The notes under the pieces are model-generated. The model was given only the letters and a program-made list of their open reading frames with translations, did no database searches and was not told where the DNA came from. From the NCBI GenBank assembly GCA_019694355.1, contig JAIBCB010000003.1:1-64000 (forward strand): DNA of 64,000 nucleotides, written 5' to 3'. The DNA comes from Pyrinomonadaceae bacterium. Its GTDB lineage: Bacteria > Acidobacteriota > Blastocatellia > Pyrinomonadales > Pyrinomonadaceae. The position numbers and the translations under genes are program-made. This document shows positions 40,888-49,859 of this stretch, in pieces (positions within the stretch are counted from its first letter, which is position 1; each line of letters opens with the position of its first letter).

Positions 40888-42786
40888 TTATTTGAGAAAG
40901 TTTCTGCTCCAAAGCTGGAAAACGAGCAGTGTCCAAAGCTCCTTGTGGTGTGAGGCAATGCCCTGTTCGTGTTCGGAGATCAGGCGATCGACGTAGGCCG
41001 GTTCGAAGATCCCTTGTTCTTTGAGTCTGTCGGGCGAGAGAAGATCGTGAAGCAGATATCTCAAGCGGCCGCGGAGCCAAGCGGCGATCGGTATCCCAAA
41101 GCCCTTTTTTTGTCGTTGAATGATCGTTTTCGGCAGAAGCGGTTCGACAGCCTTTTTTAAGATCACCTTTCCGTTCGACCCGCGAAGCTTGTACTTCATC
41201 GGCAAAGAGAACGCATAATCAGCGATCCGCGGATCAAGGAACGGCGCGCGCGTTTCAAGGCTCACCTGCATCGCCGAACGATCGACCTTCGTCAAGATGT
41301 CTTCCGCGAGATAAAAGTTCACGTCCAAGTACTGCATACGCGCAAGATCGCCTTTTACGGGACTCTTCTCGTAAACGTCGCGAGCGGCGGCATAAATGTC
41401 TGCGCTTGCCTGTTCGCGAACTTCTCGCGTGAGCAGATCGTCTTGATCGTCGAGTGCAAAAGAGCCGAACCATGAATGATGACGAGCTACGGGGTCAAGC
41501 TCAGCAGCTCGGACAAAGCGTTTTGCCTTGTAATCGAACGAGAGATTCCTGTGCGATACGGGAAGTTTCTCGACCGCCGGACGCACGAGGCCATTCCGCA
41601 CGAATCCCGGCAAAAGCCGATACATCGAAGCGATCTTGTGCGCACGATACATCGGATAACCCGCAAAAAGTTCGTCACCGCCGTCGCCGCCAAGCGCGAC
41701 AGTTACATACTTTCGTACAAAACGCGCAAGCAGGAACGTCGGTATCAAAGAGCCGTCCGAAAGCGGTTCATCGAGCCATTTGCCGATATCCTCGATAAGA
41801 TCGCCCGCCGTCGCCGCCGAAAGTTTATCCTCGTAATGCTCGGTATCGAGATGCTTTGCAACGAGGCGTGCATAACGCGATTCGTCAAAAGAGTCCTCTT
41901 CAAAGCCGATCGAGAACGTCTTTACGCGTTCGGTCGCATGCTGAACGGCAAAGGCCGCCACCGTCGATGAATCGATGCCACCCGAAAGTAGAATGCCGAG
42001 CGGAACATCCGAGACAAGCCGCATCCTGACCGAATCCGACAGCAGATCGCGAAGTTCTTCGGCCTTTTCGGCAAGCGTCTCAACCTTGCCGGTCTTCGTC
42101 GCGTGATCTTTGACGTCCCAATACCGATGCGTCCTTATTTCGCCATTCTCGACGGTCAAGATATGCGCCGCGGGAAGTTTATAAATCCCCTTGTAGATCG
42201 AGAGCGGTGCGGGCACGTAATCGAACGAGAGGTAATGCCGAAGAGCGTTCAGGTCGAGCTCGGTCTTAACCGACGGGTGTGCGGTGAGAGCCTTCAATTC
42301 GGACGCCCAGATAAGCTTGTTGTCAAAAACGCCGTAGTAAAGCGGCTTTTCGCCGAACCGATCGCGTGCGAGGATCAGCCTCTTTCGAGCAAGATCCCAG
42401 AGCGAGAACGCGTACATTCCATTGACGTGCTCGATAAATGCATCGCCGTATTTCTTGTATAGATGCGGCAGTATCTCGGTGTCCGTCTTTGTGACGAACA
42501 TTATGCGGTCTTTCTCAAGCTCGGCACGGACCTCGCGATAATTGTAAAGCTCGCCGTTCATCATCACGACGACCGTGCCGTCTTCGCTGAATACAGGCTG
42601 ATCGCCCGTCTTGAGGTCTATCACCGAAAGCCGACGCATTCCCAATGCGACCGTGTCGTCCCACCACAACCCTTCCGAATCAGGCCCGCGATGCACGATC
42701 CGCTCACACATCGAATGCAGCACCGCATCGGTGTCGTCGTAAGCACTTGAATTTTTAAGGGTTATCCAACCGGCAATGCCGCACAT
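40888..42786 (-). CDS. asnB: Asparagine synthase (glutamine-hydrolysing)
   Basis: A 632-residue enzyme. The N-terminal class II amidotransferase domain begins with the catalytic Cys2 in M-C-G-I-A-G-W and has H-R-G-P-D-S and M-N-G-E-L-Y-N-Y. The synthetase domain carries the pyrophosphate loop L-S-G-G-I-D-S-S and later L-G-G-D-G-G-D-E-L-F. It makes asparagine, or transfers amide nitrogen in polysaccharide synthesis. The start codon lies only six bases from the REP repeat at 42792-42820, and no ribosome site is visible. Confidence 0.93.
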   Translation of the reverse strand: MCGIAGWITLKNSSAYDDTDAVLHSMCERIVHRGPDSEGLWWDDTVALGMRRLSVIDLKTGDQPVFSEDGTVVVMMNGELYNYREVRAELEKDRIMFVTKTDTEILPHLYKKYGDAFIEHVNGMYAFSLWDLARKRLILARDRFGEKPLYYGVFDNKLIWASELKALTAHPSVKTELDLNALRHYLSFDYVPAPLSIYKGIYKLPAAHILTVENGEIRTHRYWDVKDHATKTGKVETLAEKAEELRDLLSDSVRMRLVSDVPLGILLSGGIDSSTVAAFAVQHATERVKTFSIGFEEDSFDESRYARLVAKHLDTEHYEDKLSAATAGDLIEDIGKWLDEPLSDGSLIPTFLLARFVRKYVTVALGGDGGDELFAGYPMYRAHKIASMYRLLPGFVRNGLVRPAVEKLPVSHRNLSFDYKAKRFVRAAELDPVARHHSWFGSFALDDQDDLLTREVREQASADIYAAARDVYEKSPVKGDLARMQYLDVNFYLAEDILTKVDRSAMQVSLETRAPFLDPRIADYAFSLPMKYKLRGSNGKVILKKAVEPLLPKTIIQRQKKGFGIPIAAWLRGRLRYLLHDLLSPDRLKEQGIFEPAYVDRLISEHEQGIASHHKELWTLLVFQLWSRNFLK

Positions 42787-42791
42787 ATTCT

Positions 42792-42820
42792 GTCAGTACC
42801 GTCTGCGTAAGCGGACGGGT
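42792..42820. repeat. REP sequence, left copy
   Basis: The copy begins GTCAGTACCGTCTGCGTAAG and can form a hairpin over CCGTCTGC/GCGGACGG. It starts six bases upstream of the asnB start codon. Confidence 0.85.
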
Positions 42821-42827
42821 CGCTTCG

Positions 42828-43340
42828 TCAACTGCCGAGATCAGGCAGCGGCCCGCCCTGTCTATTTTTCACGTAATTCACCGCGGCGGCAAATCCTGCC
42901 TCATTCCAGATCAACCGGCGGCTTCCCTTTTCCGCCCAAGGGCTGTGATCATGCGCCCAAAGGCCTGTCTCCCTTAACCGTCTGGTCGAAAAGGCCTTGA
43001 ACTGCCGCAATGCCTTCCTTGAAGAATGCTCAGGACACTGGATCACCGAATGGGCATGATTTGTGCGAACATCCATTGCGGCTAGCTGCCAAGAATAGTG
43101 GTCGCATACTTCCCGAATTGCTGTGGCCACAACTCTCCGACACCTGACATCGAGTTTGAACGGCTCCGACCTGAGCAAATTCTTATTGTGCTCAAACCAG
43201 CATTCGTCCTTTGGGATGAACGGTTCTCCATATTGGTTGTTGTTGCGGTCGGTTGAACCGCGTTCATCGCCATGAAGCCATGTTCCGTAAGTACGGAATG
43301 TAATCAAATAGGCGATGGGTTCGTCGGTATCGTTCCACAT
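42828..43340 (-). CDS. REP-associated tyrosine transposase (RAYT, Y1/IS200-like)
   Basis: A 170-residue protein with RAYT text: I-T-F-R-T-Y-G-T-W-L-H-G-D-E-R-G-S, the HUH-like M-D-V-R-T-N-H-A-H-S-V-I, and a C-terminal V-N-Y-V-K-N-R-Q-G-G bearing the likely catalytic Tyr. RAYTs nick single-stranded REP DNA and are thought to move REP elements in trans. The frame is intact and complete, so the enzyme may be active. The two flanking inverted REP copies support this. Confidence 0.88.
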   Translation of the reverse strand: MWNDTDEPIAYLITFRTYGTWLHGDERGSTDRNNNQYGEPFIPKDECWFEHNKNLLRSEPFKLDVRCRRVVATAIREVCDHYSWQLAAMDVRTNHAHSVIQCPEHSSRKALRQFKAFSTRRLRETGLWAHDHSPWAEKGSRRLIWNEAGFAAAVNYVKNRQGGPLPDLGS

Positions 43341-43360
43341 AGTCGAGGTTGTTGTTATAG

Positions 43361-43389
43361 ACCCGTCCGCTTACGCAGACGGTACTGAC
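43361..43389. repeat. REP sequence, right copy
   Basis: An exact reverse complement of 42792-42820, beginning ACCCGTCCGCTTACGCAGAC. It ends 10 bases before the end of the glycosyltransferase gene. Confidence 0.85.
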
Positions 43390-43399
43390 TGCCCGTTAC

Positions 43400-44386
43400 T
43401 CACTCATCAAACCCTATCTTCTCCCGAACGGCATAGATCGCCTTGTCCTGTGATTCGTGATAGGTGCGGACGAGGAGTTCGGCGAGCAGGCCCATCAGGA
43501 AGAACTGGACGGAGATCGCGAGCATCACGACCGTGATCACAGGCAGCGGCGTTAAGATGAATGACGTTCCTTCGATCTTGAGAATGATCGCCCAGATGCC
43601 GGCGATGACGGCCAGCAGAAACGCGAGCATCCCGAAGGTGCCGAAAACATAGATCGGCTTTGTCTGATACGACGCCATGAATTTGATCGTCATCAGATCG
43701 AAGATCACTTTTACGGTTCGCGAAATTCCGTATTTTGATCTGCCCATCGTGCGGGCGTGATGATCGACGGGAATTTCGGTCACGCGTGCTCCGGCCCAGC
43801 TTGCATAGATCGGGATAAAGCGGTGCATTTCGCCGTAAAGCTTTACGTCCTGCAAGACATCGCGGCGATAGGCTTTAAGCGAACAGCCGTAATCGTGCAG
43901 GTGGACGCCGCCGATCCACGAGATGATGCAATTTGCGATCTGGGACGGGATCTTTCGCGAAATGAGCTTGTCCTGCCGATTCTTTCGCCAGCCGGAAACA
44001 ACGTCGTAGCCTTCATCAAGCTTTTCGAGAAGTCGTTTGATGTCCGCCGGATCGTTCTGCAGATCGGCATCCATCGGGATAAGGATCTCGCCTTTTGCGG
44101 CGTCGATCCCGGCGGCCATCGCTGCGGTCTGGCCATAGTTCCTGCGAAGGCTTATCACTCGAACGCGGTCATCCGCCGCTGCGATCTCTTTTAGGATCTC
44201 AAGCGAGCGATCGGTCGATCCGTCGTCAACAAAGATGATCTCCGCCGTGCGATCGAGTTCGGCGAGCGCAGCCGCGATCTTCTCGTGCATCGGCCGCAGA
44301 TTCTCTTCTTCATCGAGCACGGGCAGAAAGAGCGAGATCTCCGGGCCTTCAGATTTATTGACATTCTGTCTTGTATCCATCGTCAA
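43400..44386 (-). CDS. Family 2 glycosyltransferase (DPM/ArnC-like)
   Basis: A 328-residue protein with a GT-A fold and two C-terminal transmembrane helices (about residues 245-268 and 280-305). Nucleotide-sugar motifs are V-D-D-G-S-T-D, M-D-A-D-L-Q-N-D-P and D-Y-G-C-S-L-K-A-Y. A late M-G-R-S-K-Y-G text is typical of the dolichol-phosphate-mannose-synthase-like group. It probably transfers a sugar to undecaprenyl phosphate on the cytoplasmic face. Confidence 0.92.
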   Translation of the reverse strand: MTMDTRQNVNKSEGPEISLFLPVLDEEENLRPMHEKIAAALAELDRTAEIIFVDDGSTDRSLEILKEIAAADDRVRVISLRRNYGQTAAMAAGIDAAKGEILIPMDADLQNDPADIKRLLEKLDEGYDVVSGWRKNRQDKLISRKIPSQIANCIISWIGGVHLHDYGCSLKAYRRDVLQDVKLYGEMHRFIPIYASWAGARVTEIPVDHHARTMGRSKYGISRTVKVIFDLMTIKFMASYQTKPIYVFGTFGMLAFLLAVIAGIWAIILKIEGTSFILTPLPVITVVMLAISVQFFLMGLLAELLVRTYHESQDKAIYAVREKIGFDE

Positions 44387-44475
44387 AAATACAGCAAACT
44401 AGATACTGTAATCCCGAGATAGAGTAAATCATAATTGAGCCGACTTAGGCTAAATTCCTTGTGAGGTTTTCGCGT

Positions 44476-45504
44476 ATGGATAGACGACGTTTTCTCGAAA
44501 TTCCCGTTCTTGGGCTTCCGCTGCTGGCAGCATCGCGGGTCTTTGGCAATTCCAGGCCGCAAAATGAGAAAGGCGCGGTCGTCGTCTCGACGTGGGACAG
44601 CGGCCGCACGGCGAACGCCGCAGCGTGGCCGATCCTTGCGAAAGGCGGTGCATCGCTCGACGCCGTTGAAGCGGGCGGACGCGCAAGCGAAGATGAGCCG
44701 AGCTGCTGCGTCGGTTTGCAGGCATGGCCTGACCGTGACGGCAAAGTAACGCTGGATTCGAGCATTATGAACGGCAACGGCGACTGCGGCGCCGTCTCTT
44801 TTCTCGAAAGGATAAAACATCCCGTTTCGGTCGCCCGAAAGGTTATGGAGAATACGCCGCATGTGCTGCTTTCCGGCATCGGTGCTCAGGAATTTGCGGT
44901 CTCGCAGGGCTTTCCGCTCGAATCGGGCAAACTCTCGCCCGACGCGGAAAAGGAGTGGAAGAAATGGCTCGAAAAATCGAAATATCAGCCGATCATCAAC
45001 ATCGAGAACCGCAAGAGCACCTCGCAACTGCTTCCGCCGCCTTATATTTTTGACGATGGTTCCTTCAATCATGACACGATGGGCACGATCGCGTTGGACA
45101 CAAAAGGCAAGCTCGCCGGAATGGTCACGACGAGCGGAATGGCATTCAAAATACGCGGACGTGTGGGTGATTCGCCAATAATCGGTGCGGGGCTTTTTGT
45201 TGATGATGAGGTCGGGGCCGCGACCTCGAGCGGTGTCGGCGAAGAGGTTATCCGCACCTGCGGCACGCACACTGTCGTCGAGCAGATGCGTCTCGGCCGT
45301 TCGCCCGAAGCCGCATGCCGCGAGGCGGTTCGACGTGTCATCAAACGCGACCCGAAGAAAGCAAAAGAGATGCAGGTCGGCTTCGTCGCCCTTTCTCGAA
45401 CGGGCGAGATCGCGGCTTTTGCGATCCAAAAGGGATTTTCCTACACGGTTACGAGTTCAAAATACCCGGAAGGAAAGGTCTTTCAGTCAGAGTCGTGGTT
45501 CTGA
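44476..45504 (+). CDS. Exported glycosylasparaginase-like Ntn hydrolase
   Basis: A 342-residue protein from the ATG at 44476 (GTGAGG lies upstream). A twin-arginine signal begins D-R-R-R-F-L-E with A-A-S-R-V-F-G near the cleavage zone. The Ntn-hydrolase site is H-D-T-M-G-T-I-A-L-D, where the Thr becomes the nucleophile after autocleavage, followed by M-V-T-T-S-G-M and R-G-R-V-G-D-S-P. Glycosylasparaginases cleave the GlcNAc-Asn bond of glycopeptides; related enzymes are isoaspartyl peptidases. The Tat signal places it in the periplasm. Confidence 0.9.
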   Translation: MDRRRFLEIPVLGLPLLAASRVFGNSRPQNEKGAVVVSTWDSGRTANAAAWPILAKGGASLDAVEAGGRASEDEPSCCVGLQAWPDRDGKVTLDSSIMNGNGDCGAVSFLERIKHPVSVARKVMENTPHVLLSGIGAQEFAVSQGFPLESGKLSPDAEKEWKKWLEKSKYQPIINIENRKSTSQLLPPPYIFDDGSFNHDTMGTIALDTKGKLAGMVTTSGMAFKIRGRVGDSPIIGAGLFVDDEVGAATSSGVGEEVIRTCGTHTVVEQMRLGRSPEAACREAVRRVIKRDPKKAKEMQVGFVALSRTGEIAAFAIQKGFSYTVTSSKYPEGKVFQSESWF

Positions 45505-45518
45505 GCAACCGTAGAGAG

Positions 45519-46313
45519 TTATGCCGACTTTTTTGCTACGACCACGATCGAAACGCCGAAGGGAAAGTTAAGATTCTTGAGCCAAAGGCTTTCGGCCGAA
45601 AATATCTTGCCGAATAGGCCGTTCAAAGCGGAGATGTTGATGTTGTTTTCGGATTCGGGCTTTACGCCTGTGAGTTTCATTATCGATCGGCCGCCGAGGA
45701 TCGGTGCAAAGAACGTGAAATTTGCATATGTAGCACGTTCGATCTCGTAGCCGGCCGTTTTTAGTCGATCGACGATCTGCTTCTTTGTGTACCTGATCCG
45801 ATGATGCGAAATGTCATCCTGCACGCCCCAAAGCCACATAAATGCCGGCACAAAGATCAGCGAACGGCCGCCTTTTCGCGTCACGCGGTACATTTCCTTG
45901 AGGCCCGCCACGTCGTCGTCAAGATGTTCAATGACATCGAGAGCGGTCGTGAGATCAAAGCTTTCGTCTGCGAAGGGCAGTTCCTCGGCCGTACCTTTCT
46001 CAACCTTTAGGCCTTTTTTGCGGCAGAATTCGAGTGCGTCATCCGAAACATCGACACCCTCAGCCTCGCCGAACTGCGAGAGCATCTTGATGTTCGCACC
46101 CGTGCCGCAGCCGACGTCCAAGATACGGAGCGGAACGCTGGGGATCTCGTCCGCTCCACCCAGGCCGAGCGATTCTGAAAGATCGGCAACGATCGTCCTC
46201 AAAAAACTCTCAAGGATCGCACGCCGCCCGACGAACCACCAATGCGTATCCTCTACGCCATCCATAATGGCGTAAGTGTGCTGCTGCATTTCTCTTGGTA
46301 GAGATGTGTTCAT
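45519..46313 (-). CDS. Class I SAM-dependent methyltransferase
   Basis: A 264-residue protein with motif I I-L-D-V-G-C-G-T-G-A-N, motif II-like A-E-G-V-D-V-S-D, and L-P-F-A-D-E-S-F-D-L-T-T-A-L-D-V-I-E-H. The N-terminus is D-T-H-W-W-F-V-G-R-R-A-I, usual for methyltransferases in surface-polysaccharide gene sets. It follows the TPR protein gene by 11 bases. Substrate unknown. Confidence 0.9.
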   Translation of the reverse strand: MNTSLPREMQQHTYAIMDGVEDTHWWFVGRRAILESFLRTIVADLSESLGLGGADEIPSVPLRILDVGCGTGANIKMLSQFGEAEGVDVSDDALEFCRKKGLKVEKGTAEELPFADESFDLTTALDVIEHLDDDVAGLKEMYRVTRKGGRSLIFVPAFMWLWGVQDDISHHRIRYTKKQIVDRLKTAGYEIERATYANFTFFAPILGGRSIMKLTGVKPESENNINISALNGLFGKIFSAESLWLKNLNFPFGVSIVVVAKKSA

Positions 46314-46324
46314 AGGGTGTCGAT

Positions 46325-48079
46325 CTATTGCCAGAGTGCATGCTTAAGAAACTGCTCAAGAACTCTTGCATTTGCGGGATCTAAAGGTTTCAAAAGATCA
46401 AGATAGTTCCGGGCAGTGTTCATGTCACCAAGCTGAGCAGCAAGAATGCAAGCACTAGAAAGGGCTCCGATATTTGTCCAATCCTTTCCCAAATAAAGCT
46501 TATACATCTCAAGCGCCTTTTGCCTCTTTCCGTTGTCGCGTAACAGATCTCCATAAAGTTTGATGGCAGGAGAAAATTCCGGCCGAATAGCTATGGCCTT
46601 TTCATAAGCCTGCGAGGCAGCATCAATATCGCCCATTCTGGCATAGTAAGCTCCTAGTCCGAAGTATGCCGCCGCGTTTGCCTCAAAACTGAGCGACCTC
46701 TTGTATGCATCGATCGCCTTTTCACGTTGACCGGCGGTTCCGTAGGCGGCGGCAATACGCAAGTAGCTTCGCAAGTCTTTTGGGCCTAACTTCCAGATTT
46801 CTTCGGCAACAGGCTCGATCTCGGAAAGTCTGCGAGAGAAGATCAGCCCCTCGAACAGCATGATCCGAACAGCAATATCATCTGGATGCTTCTCTGCGAA
46901 TTCCTTCATCTCATCGACCCTCGGCAAATATCTAACGCGGGCGTTCGCCACTTTCAAGAACTGCAGGATCGTTTCGTTGCCCGGCCACTTTCGATTAGCT
47001 TCATTCAGAATCTCTAGGGCTTCGGCAAGCTTTGCAGATTCAAATAGAGCTAATCCGAGACTAGTAACAGAGCTCAGATTCTCCGGATCGAGCGTCACTG
47101 CCTTCCTAAGCGGAGAGATCGCGTCCTCGTAGCGTGCGTCGTTGTTCAGTAAGTTACCAAGTTCAAACTGATATGCCGCAACTTCCGGATAAAGCTCCGT
47201 CTGGATCCGCAGGTCATTGATCGCCTTTTCGGTTAGGCCAAGCCTTTTCTCGCTCTGCGCCAATAGGAATCGAGCGTCGGGCAGGTCGGCATCGCTTGAC
47301 ACCACTTTCGAAAATGCCGTCGCTGCATCTCTATTCTGACCAAGGATAAGAAAGATCCGTCCCATGAAATACTGGAGATAGACATTTTGAGGGTCAATAT
47401 CCCGCGCTTTTTTTGCTTCGGTGATCGCCTCGTCATCGCGAGCGAGGATCAGATATACCAGAGCAAGCCGCGCATGATATCCAGCGTTGTTAGGCGAGAA
47501 CTGCAGTAGCCGTTTGAAACTTTCTACTGCCGCATCGTACTGCCGCGTTTCGCCATAGAACTGAGCGGCTTGGAGGAGGATCGCTTCGCTGCCACGGAAT
47601 GCGTTAAGCGAAGCCAGAATCGCAGCCCGTAGGTCGGGTTCGGGAGCTTTTGCACGTCGCATGGCGTTTAGAAGCTGAACACGGCCAAATTCGATATCGG
47701 GGTCGAGCTTTACGCCTTCCTGGCATTCAGAAACTGCTTCATTATACTCTTTGATCCGACCAAGGGCTTCACAAAGACCAAGGTGGAAGAGTGCTGTCTT
47801 TGGGTTGAGCTTGACCGCCTTTCGAAACTCGACGACCGCCTCCGCAGGTCTATTCAAGCCAATAAGAGTGGCACCAATGTTCGAATGTGTTGTAGGATCG
47901 TTCGGTTCCAACCGCAGACTCTCTCGAAAAGCAGCAAGAGCTTCCTCCGGACGTTGTGCAAGGCCGAGCCGTACACCTTCGTTGAAGAACTCCTTGGCCG
48001 TTTTCGGTGCTGGCTCTTGAGCTAATGATCGAATCGGCGACACGATCAAAACGATCGCAAATAGGAGAATGCACTTCAT
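46325..48079 (-). CDS. Tetratricopeptide-repeat secreted protein
   Basis: A 584-residue protein with a signal peptide (residues ~3-20, ending S-L-A-Q) and TPR motifs over almost its whole length. About a dozen 34-residue repeats can be read, for example A-L-A-A-F-R-E-S-L-R-L-E-P-N-D-P and A-V-V-E-F-R-K-A-V-K-L-N-P-K-T. TPR arrays form superhelical scaffolds for protein partners. Presumed periplasmic. Likely co-transcribed with the downstream methyltransferase, since 11 bases separate them. Confidence 0.9.
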   Translation of the reverse strand: MKCILLFAIVLIVSPIRSLAQEPAPKTAKEFFNEGVRLGLAQRPEEALAAFRESLRLEPNDPTTHSNIGATLIGLNRPAEAVVEFRKAVKLNPKTALFHLGLCEALGRIKEYNEAVSECQEGVKLDPDIEFGRVQLLNAMRRAKAPEPDLRAAILASLNAFRGSEAILLQAAQFYGETRQYDAAVESFKRLLQFSPNNAGYHARLALVYLILARDDEAITEAKKARDIDPQNVYLQYFMGRIFLILGQNRDAATAFSKVVSSDADLPDARFLLAQSEKRLGLTEKAINDLRIQTELYPEVAAYQFELGNLLNNDARYEDAISPLRKAVTLDPENLSSVTSLGLALFESAKLAEALEILNEANRKWPGNETILQFLKVANARVRYLPRVDEMKEFAEKHPDDIAVRIMLFEGLIFSRRLSEIEPVAEEIWKLGPKDLRSYLRIAAAYGTAGQREKAIDAYKRSLSFEANAAAYFGLGAYYARMGDIDAASQAYEKAIAIRPEFSPAIKLYGDLLRDNGKRQKALEMYKLYLGKDWTNIGALSSACILAAQLGDMNTARNYLDLLKPLDPANARVLEQFLKHALWQ

Positions 48080-48103
48080 ATTACCCCCGTCTTATCCCGA
48101 GTC

Positions 48104-48745
48104 CTAAACAATGAGGCCGAGCATCTTTGTCGCGAGCGGGCCGGTCTTTGTGTCGGCGATCAGGCCGTAGCTCTCATTCAAGCGTTGGCGGATGCCGTCG
48201 TCGCTGACCTCGCACGAGCCGTCGGCCGCATTGCAGAGGATCATCAGGCTGACGCCTTCGTCGAGATAATCCGCCTTGCCGACGCGGAGCATATAGTTTC
48301 CCGCGGCCTTGTGCGCGTTCCACTCTAGGTCGTAGAGCGTCGGGTCAAGAACGCCGAGCGGATTCATATCCGCGTTCGAATGGCTTTCGATCATTGCCGC
48401 AAAATCATATGCGTGGCGGCCTTCGTGGACGAGCGTGCCTTCGCATCCGCGTTGTCCGCCGGTGTCGATCGTCTCTTCGGCGATCGCAATATATATGAGA
48501 CCGAGAGCATCGCGCAAACTAAGGCGCTCGGTCGCAAGGTCATAGTTCGCCTTTACAGGGCTTATCAATCCCGTAATACCTGAAGCCTTTACTTCGCTTA
48601 CAGGACGCACCCGTATCAGCATATCGGAATCGAGTATCTCGCCGATATACATTCGATGCTCGTCGTCGCCGACCTTCATTATCGTGTCGAACGCGGCGTT
48701 GACCGAGTCGCGATATTTCTTATCGATGCCGTCATCAAATTTCAT
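48104..48745 (-). CDS. Putative zincin metallopeptidase-like protein
   Basis: A 213-residue soluble protein with no family I can name. It has an H-E-x-x-H motif, V-H-E-G-R-H-A-Y-D-F (His ~109 to ~113), and a later L-E-W-N-A-H-K-A-A-G that could hold the third ligand Glu. There is no signal peptide. The pattern suggests a gluzincin-like metallopeptidase, but the surrounding text does not match a well-known family. The stop lies 25 bases from the TPR gene's start. Confidence 0.55.
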   Translation of the reverse strand: MKFDDGIDKKYRDSVNAAFDTIMKVGDDEHRMYIGEILDSDMLIRVRPVSEVKASGITGLISPVKANYDLATERLSLRDALGLIYIAIAEETIDTGGQRGCEGTLVHEGRHAYDFAAMIESHSNADMNPLGVLDPTLYDLEWNAHKAAGNYMLRVGKADYLDEGVSLMILCNAADGSCEVSDDGIRQRLNESYGLIADTKTGPLATKMLGLIV

Positions 48746-48756
48746 AGATTGATCAG

Positions 48757-48840
48757 AAGTGAATAGTTGTTAGTTACGCGTTTCGTGAACACAGATGTCC
48801 ACTCAGCCCGCCTATTCACTATTCACTACACTATTCACTA
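48757..48840. repeat. Iterated GTGAATAGT words, inverted, at a gene end
   Basis: AAGTGAATAGT at 48757 onward faces three tandem complements CTATTCACTA/CTATTCACTACACTATTCACTA at 48812-48840. The methyltransferase stop codon at 48831-48833 lies inside the right block. A GAACACAGAT word, seen also at 23.1 kb, lies between. Confidence 0.7.
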
Positions 48841-49829
48841 ATTCGTCCGAACCCGCACCAACTATTCTGATTGTGCCAGGTTATCTCAATATCCTGAGCT
48901 TCGATCTCTTTCCACCAGCCCGCAAAATCGTCCTTTGAAATATAGAACGCGGTCGGTGCAACAAGATGATCAAAGACGATGTTGTGCTGTTCGCGCCATC
49001 CAAAGCTGCCAAGGTGGTTTAGATAATCGTTGTAGAAAAGACGATTCGCGACCGGCTTTGCCGCCGCATTCATCGGCCGATAGACGAGCTTCGTCGTCAG
49101 AAAAAGGCCGAGAGTCGGAAGTTTTGAAAGCTGATAGAGCACCGGCTGCGATATCTGCGAAGTAAAGCTTGTGCGGACCGGATCGATATACTTCGTGATC
49201 CATTCGTTGTTCTCGGCACCGTAGATCCAGGCCGAGATCGAACCGCCTTTCCTGACCTTACCGGCAAGCGAGATAAAAGCCTTCTTCGGATCCGGCGTGT
49301 GATGAAGAACGCCGACGCTGAACGCGTAATCGAAGGCCTTCTTTAGCGGCAGCTTAAAGATGTCGCATTGGACTATATGCGCGTTCGGCAGGTTTCGCGT
49401 CAAAGCGAAGGCAGATTCGACGCCGGCGCCGAGATCGATGCCGACGATCTCTTTTGCACCCCATTCGGCCGCAAGCTTCGTATGCCTGCCCTTGCCGCAG
49501 CCGCCTTCGAGCACGATCTTGCCCTCGAAGAAGTCCGGCTTTACGGGCTGCAGCCACCCAAGGAACTGATCGTTATACTTTTCGTCCTCTTGTGTAAAAT
49601 TTGTCCACTGCCAGCCAAAATTCTCGGCCGTCGCAGCCTTGTCGCTCTCGACCTTACCAAGATCCGCAAAACGCGGCACTCCGCGAGTGATCTTGTATTC
49701 ACGATCGCATTTCCTGCACGTCAGTACTCCGTCATTGATCTCCTTCTCTTCATATTGCGACACATACGCAAGCAGCAGATCGCCGCCGCAAACCGGACAC
49801 GCAAGAAGATCAAGCAATTTCTCTTTCAT
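48831..49829 (-). CDS. Trm112-like zinc ribbon plus SAM-dependent methyltransferase
   Basis: A 332-residue protein. The N-terminal ~60 residues are a Trm112-like zinc ribbon with C-P-V-C and C-R-K-C and the usual L-L-A-C-P opening. A class I methyltransferase follows: V-L-E-G-G-C-G-K-G-R-H, V-G-I-D-L-G and F-S-V-G-V-L-H-H-T-P-D. This fusion type is common in cell-surface glycan and lipid loci. Its last codons and stop come from the AT-rich repeat at 48812-48840, which may have replaced the original end. Confidence 0.9.
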   Translation of the reverse strand: MKEKLLDLLACPVCGGDLLLAYVSQYEEKEINDGVLTCRKCDREYKITRGVPRFADLGKVESDKAATAENFGWQWTNFTQEDEKYNDQFLGWLQPVKPDFFEGKIVLEGGCGKGRHTKLAAEWGAKEIVGIDLGAGVESAFALTRNLPNAHIVQCDIFKLPLKKAFDYAFSVGVLHHTPDPKKAFISLAGKVRKGGSISAWIYGAENNEWITKYIDPVRTSFTSQISQPVLYQLSKLPTLGLFLTTKLVYRPMNAAAKPVANRLFYNDYLNHLGSFGWREQHNIVFDHLVAPTAFYISKDDFAGWWKEIEAQDIEITWHNQNSWCGFGRISE

Positions 49830-49859
49830 TCAAAAAACTTCGCCTTTTTTCGGAGGATG

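Larger units (their letters stand above)
42792..43389 (-). mobile_element. RAYT transposase flanked by perfect 29-base inverted REP repeats
   Basis: A REP-associated tyrosine transposase gene is bracketed by 42792-42820 and 43361-43389. The two copies are perfect reverse complements over 29 bases, and each contains an imperfect hairpin CCGTCTGC-GTAA-GCGGACGG. This is the layout of a REPtron, a RAYT gene with its own REP sequences. It sits between asnB and a glycosyltransferase gene. Confidence 0.85.
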
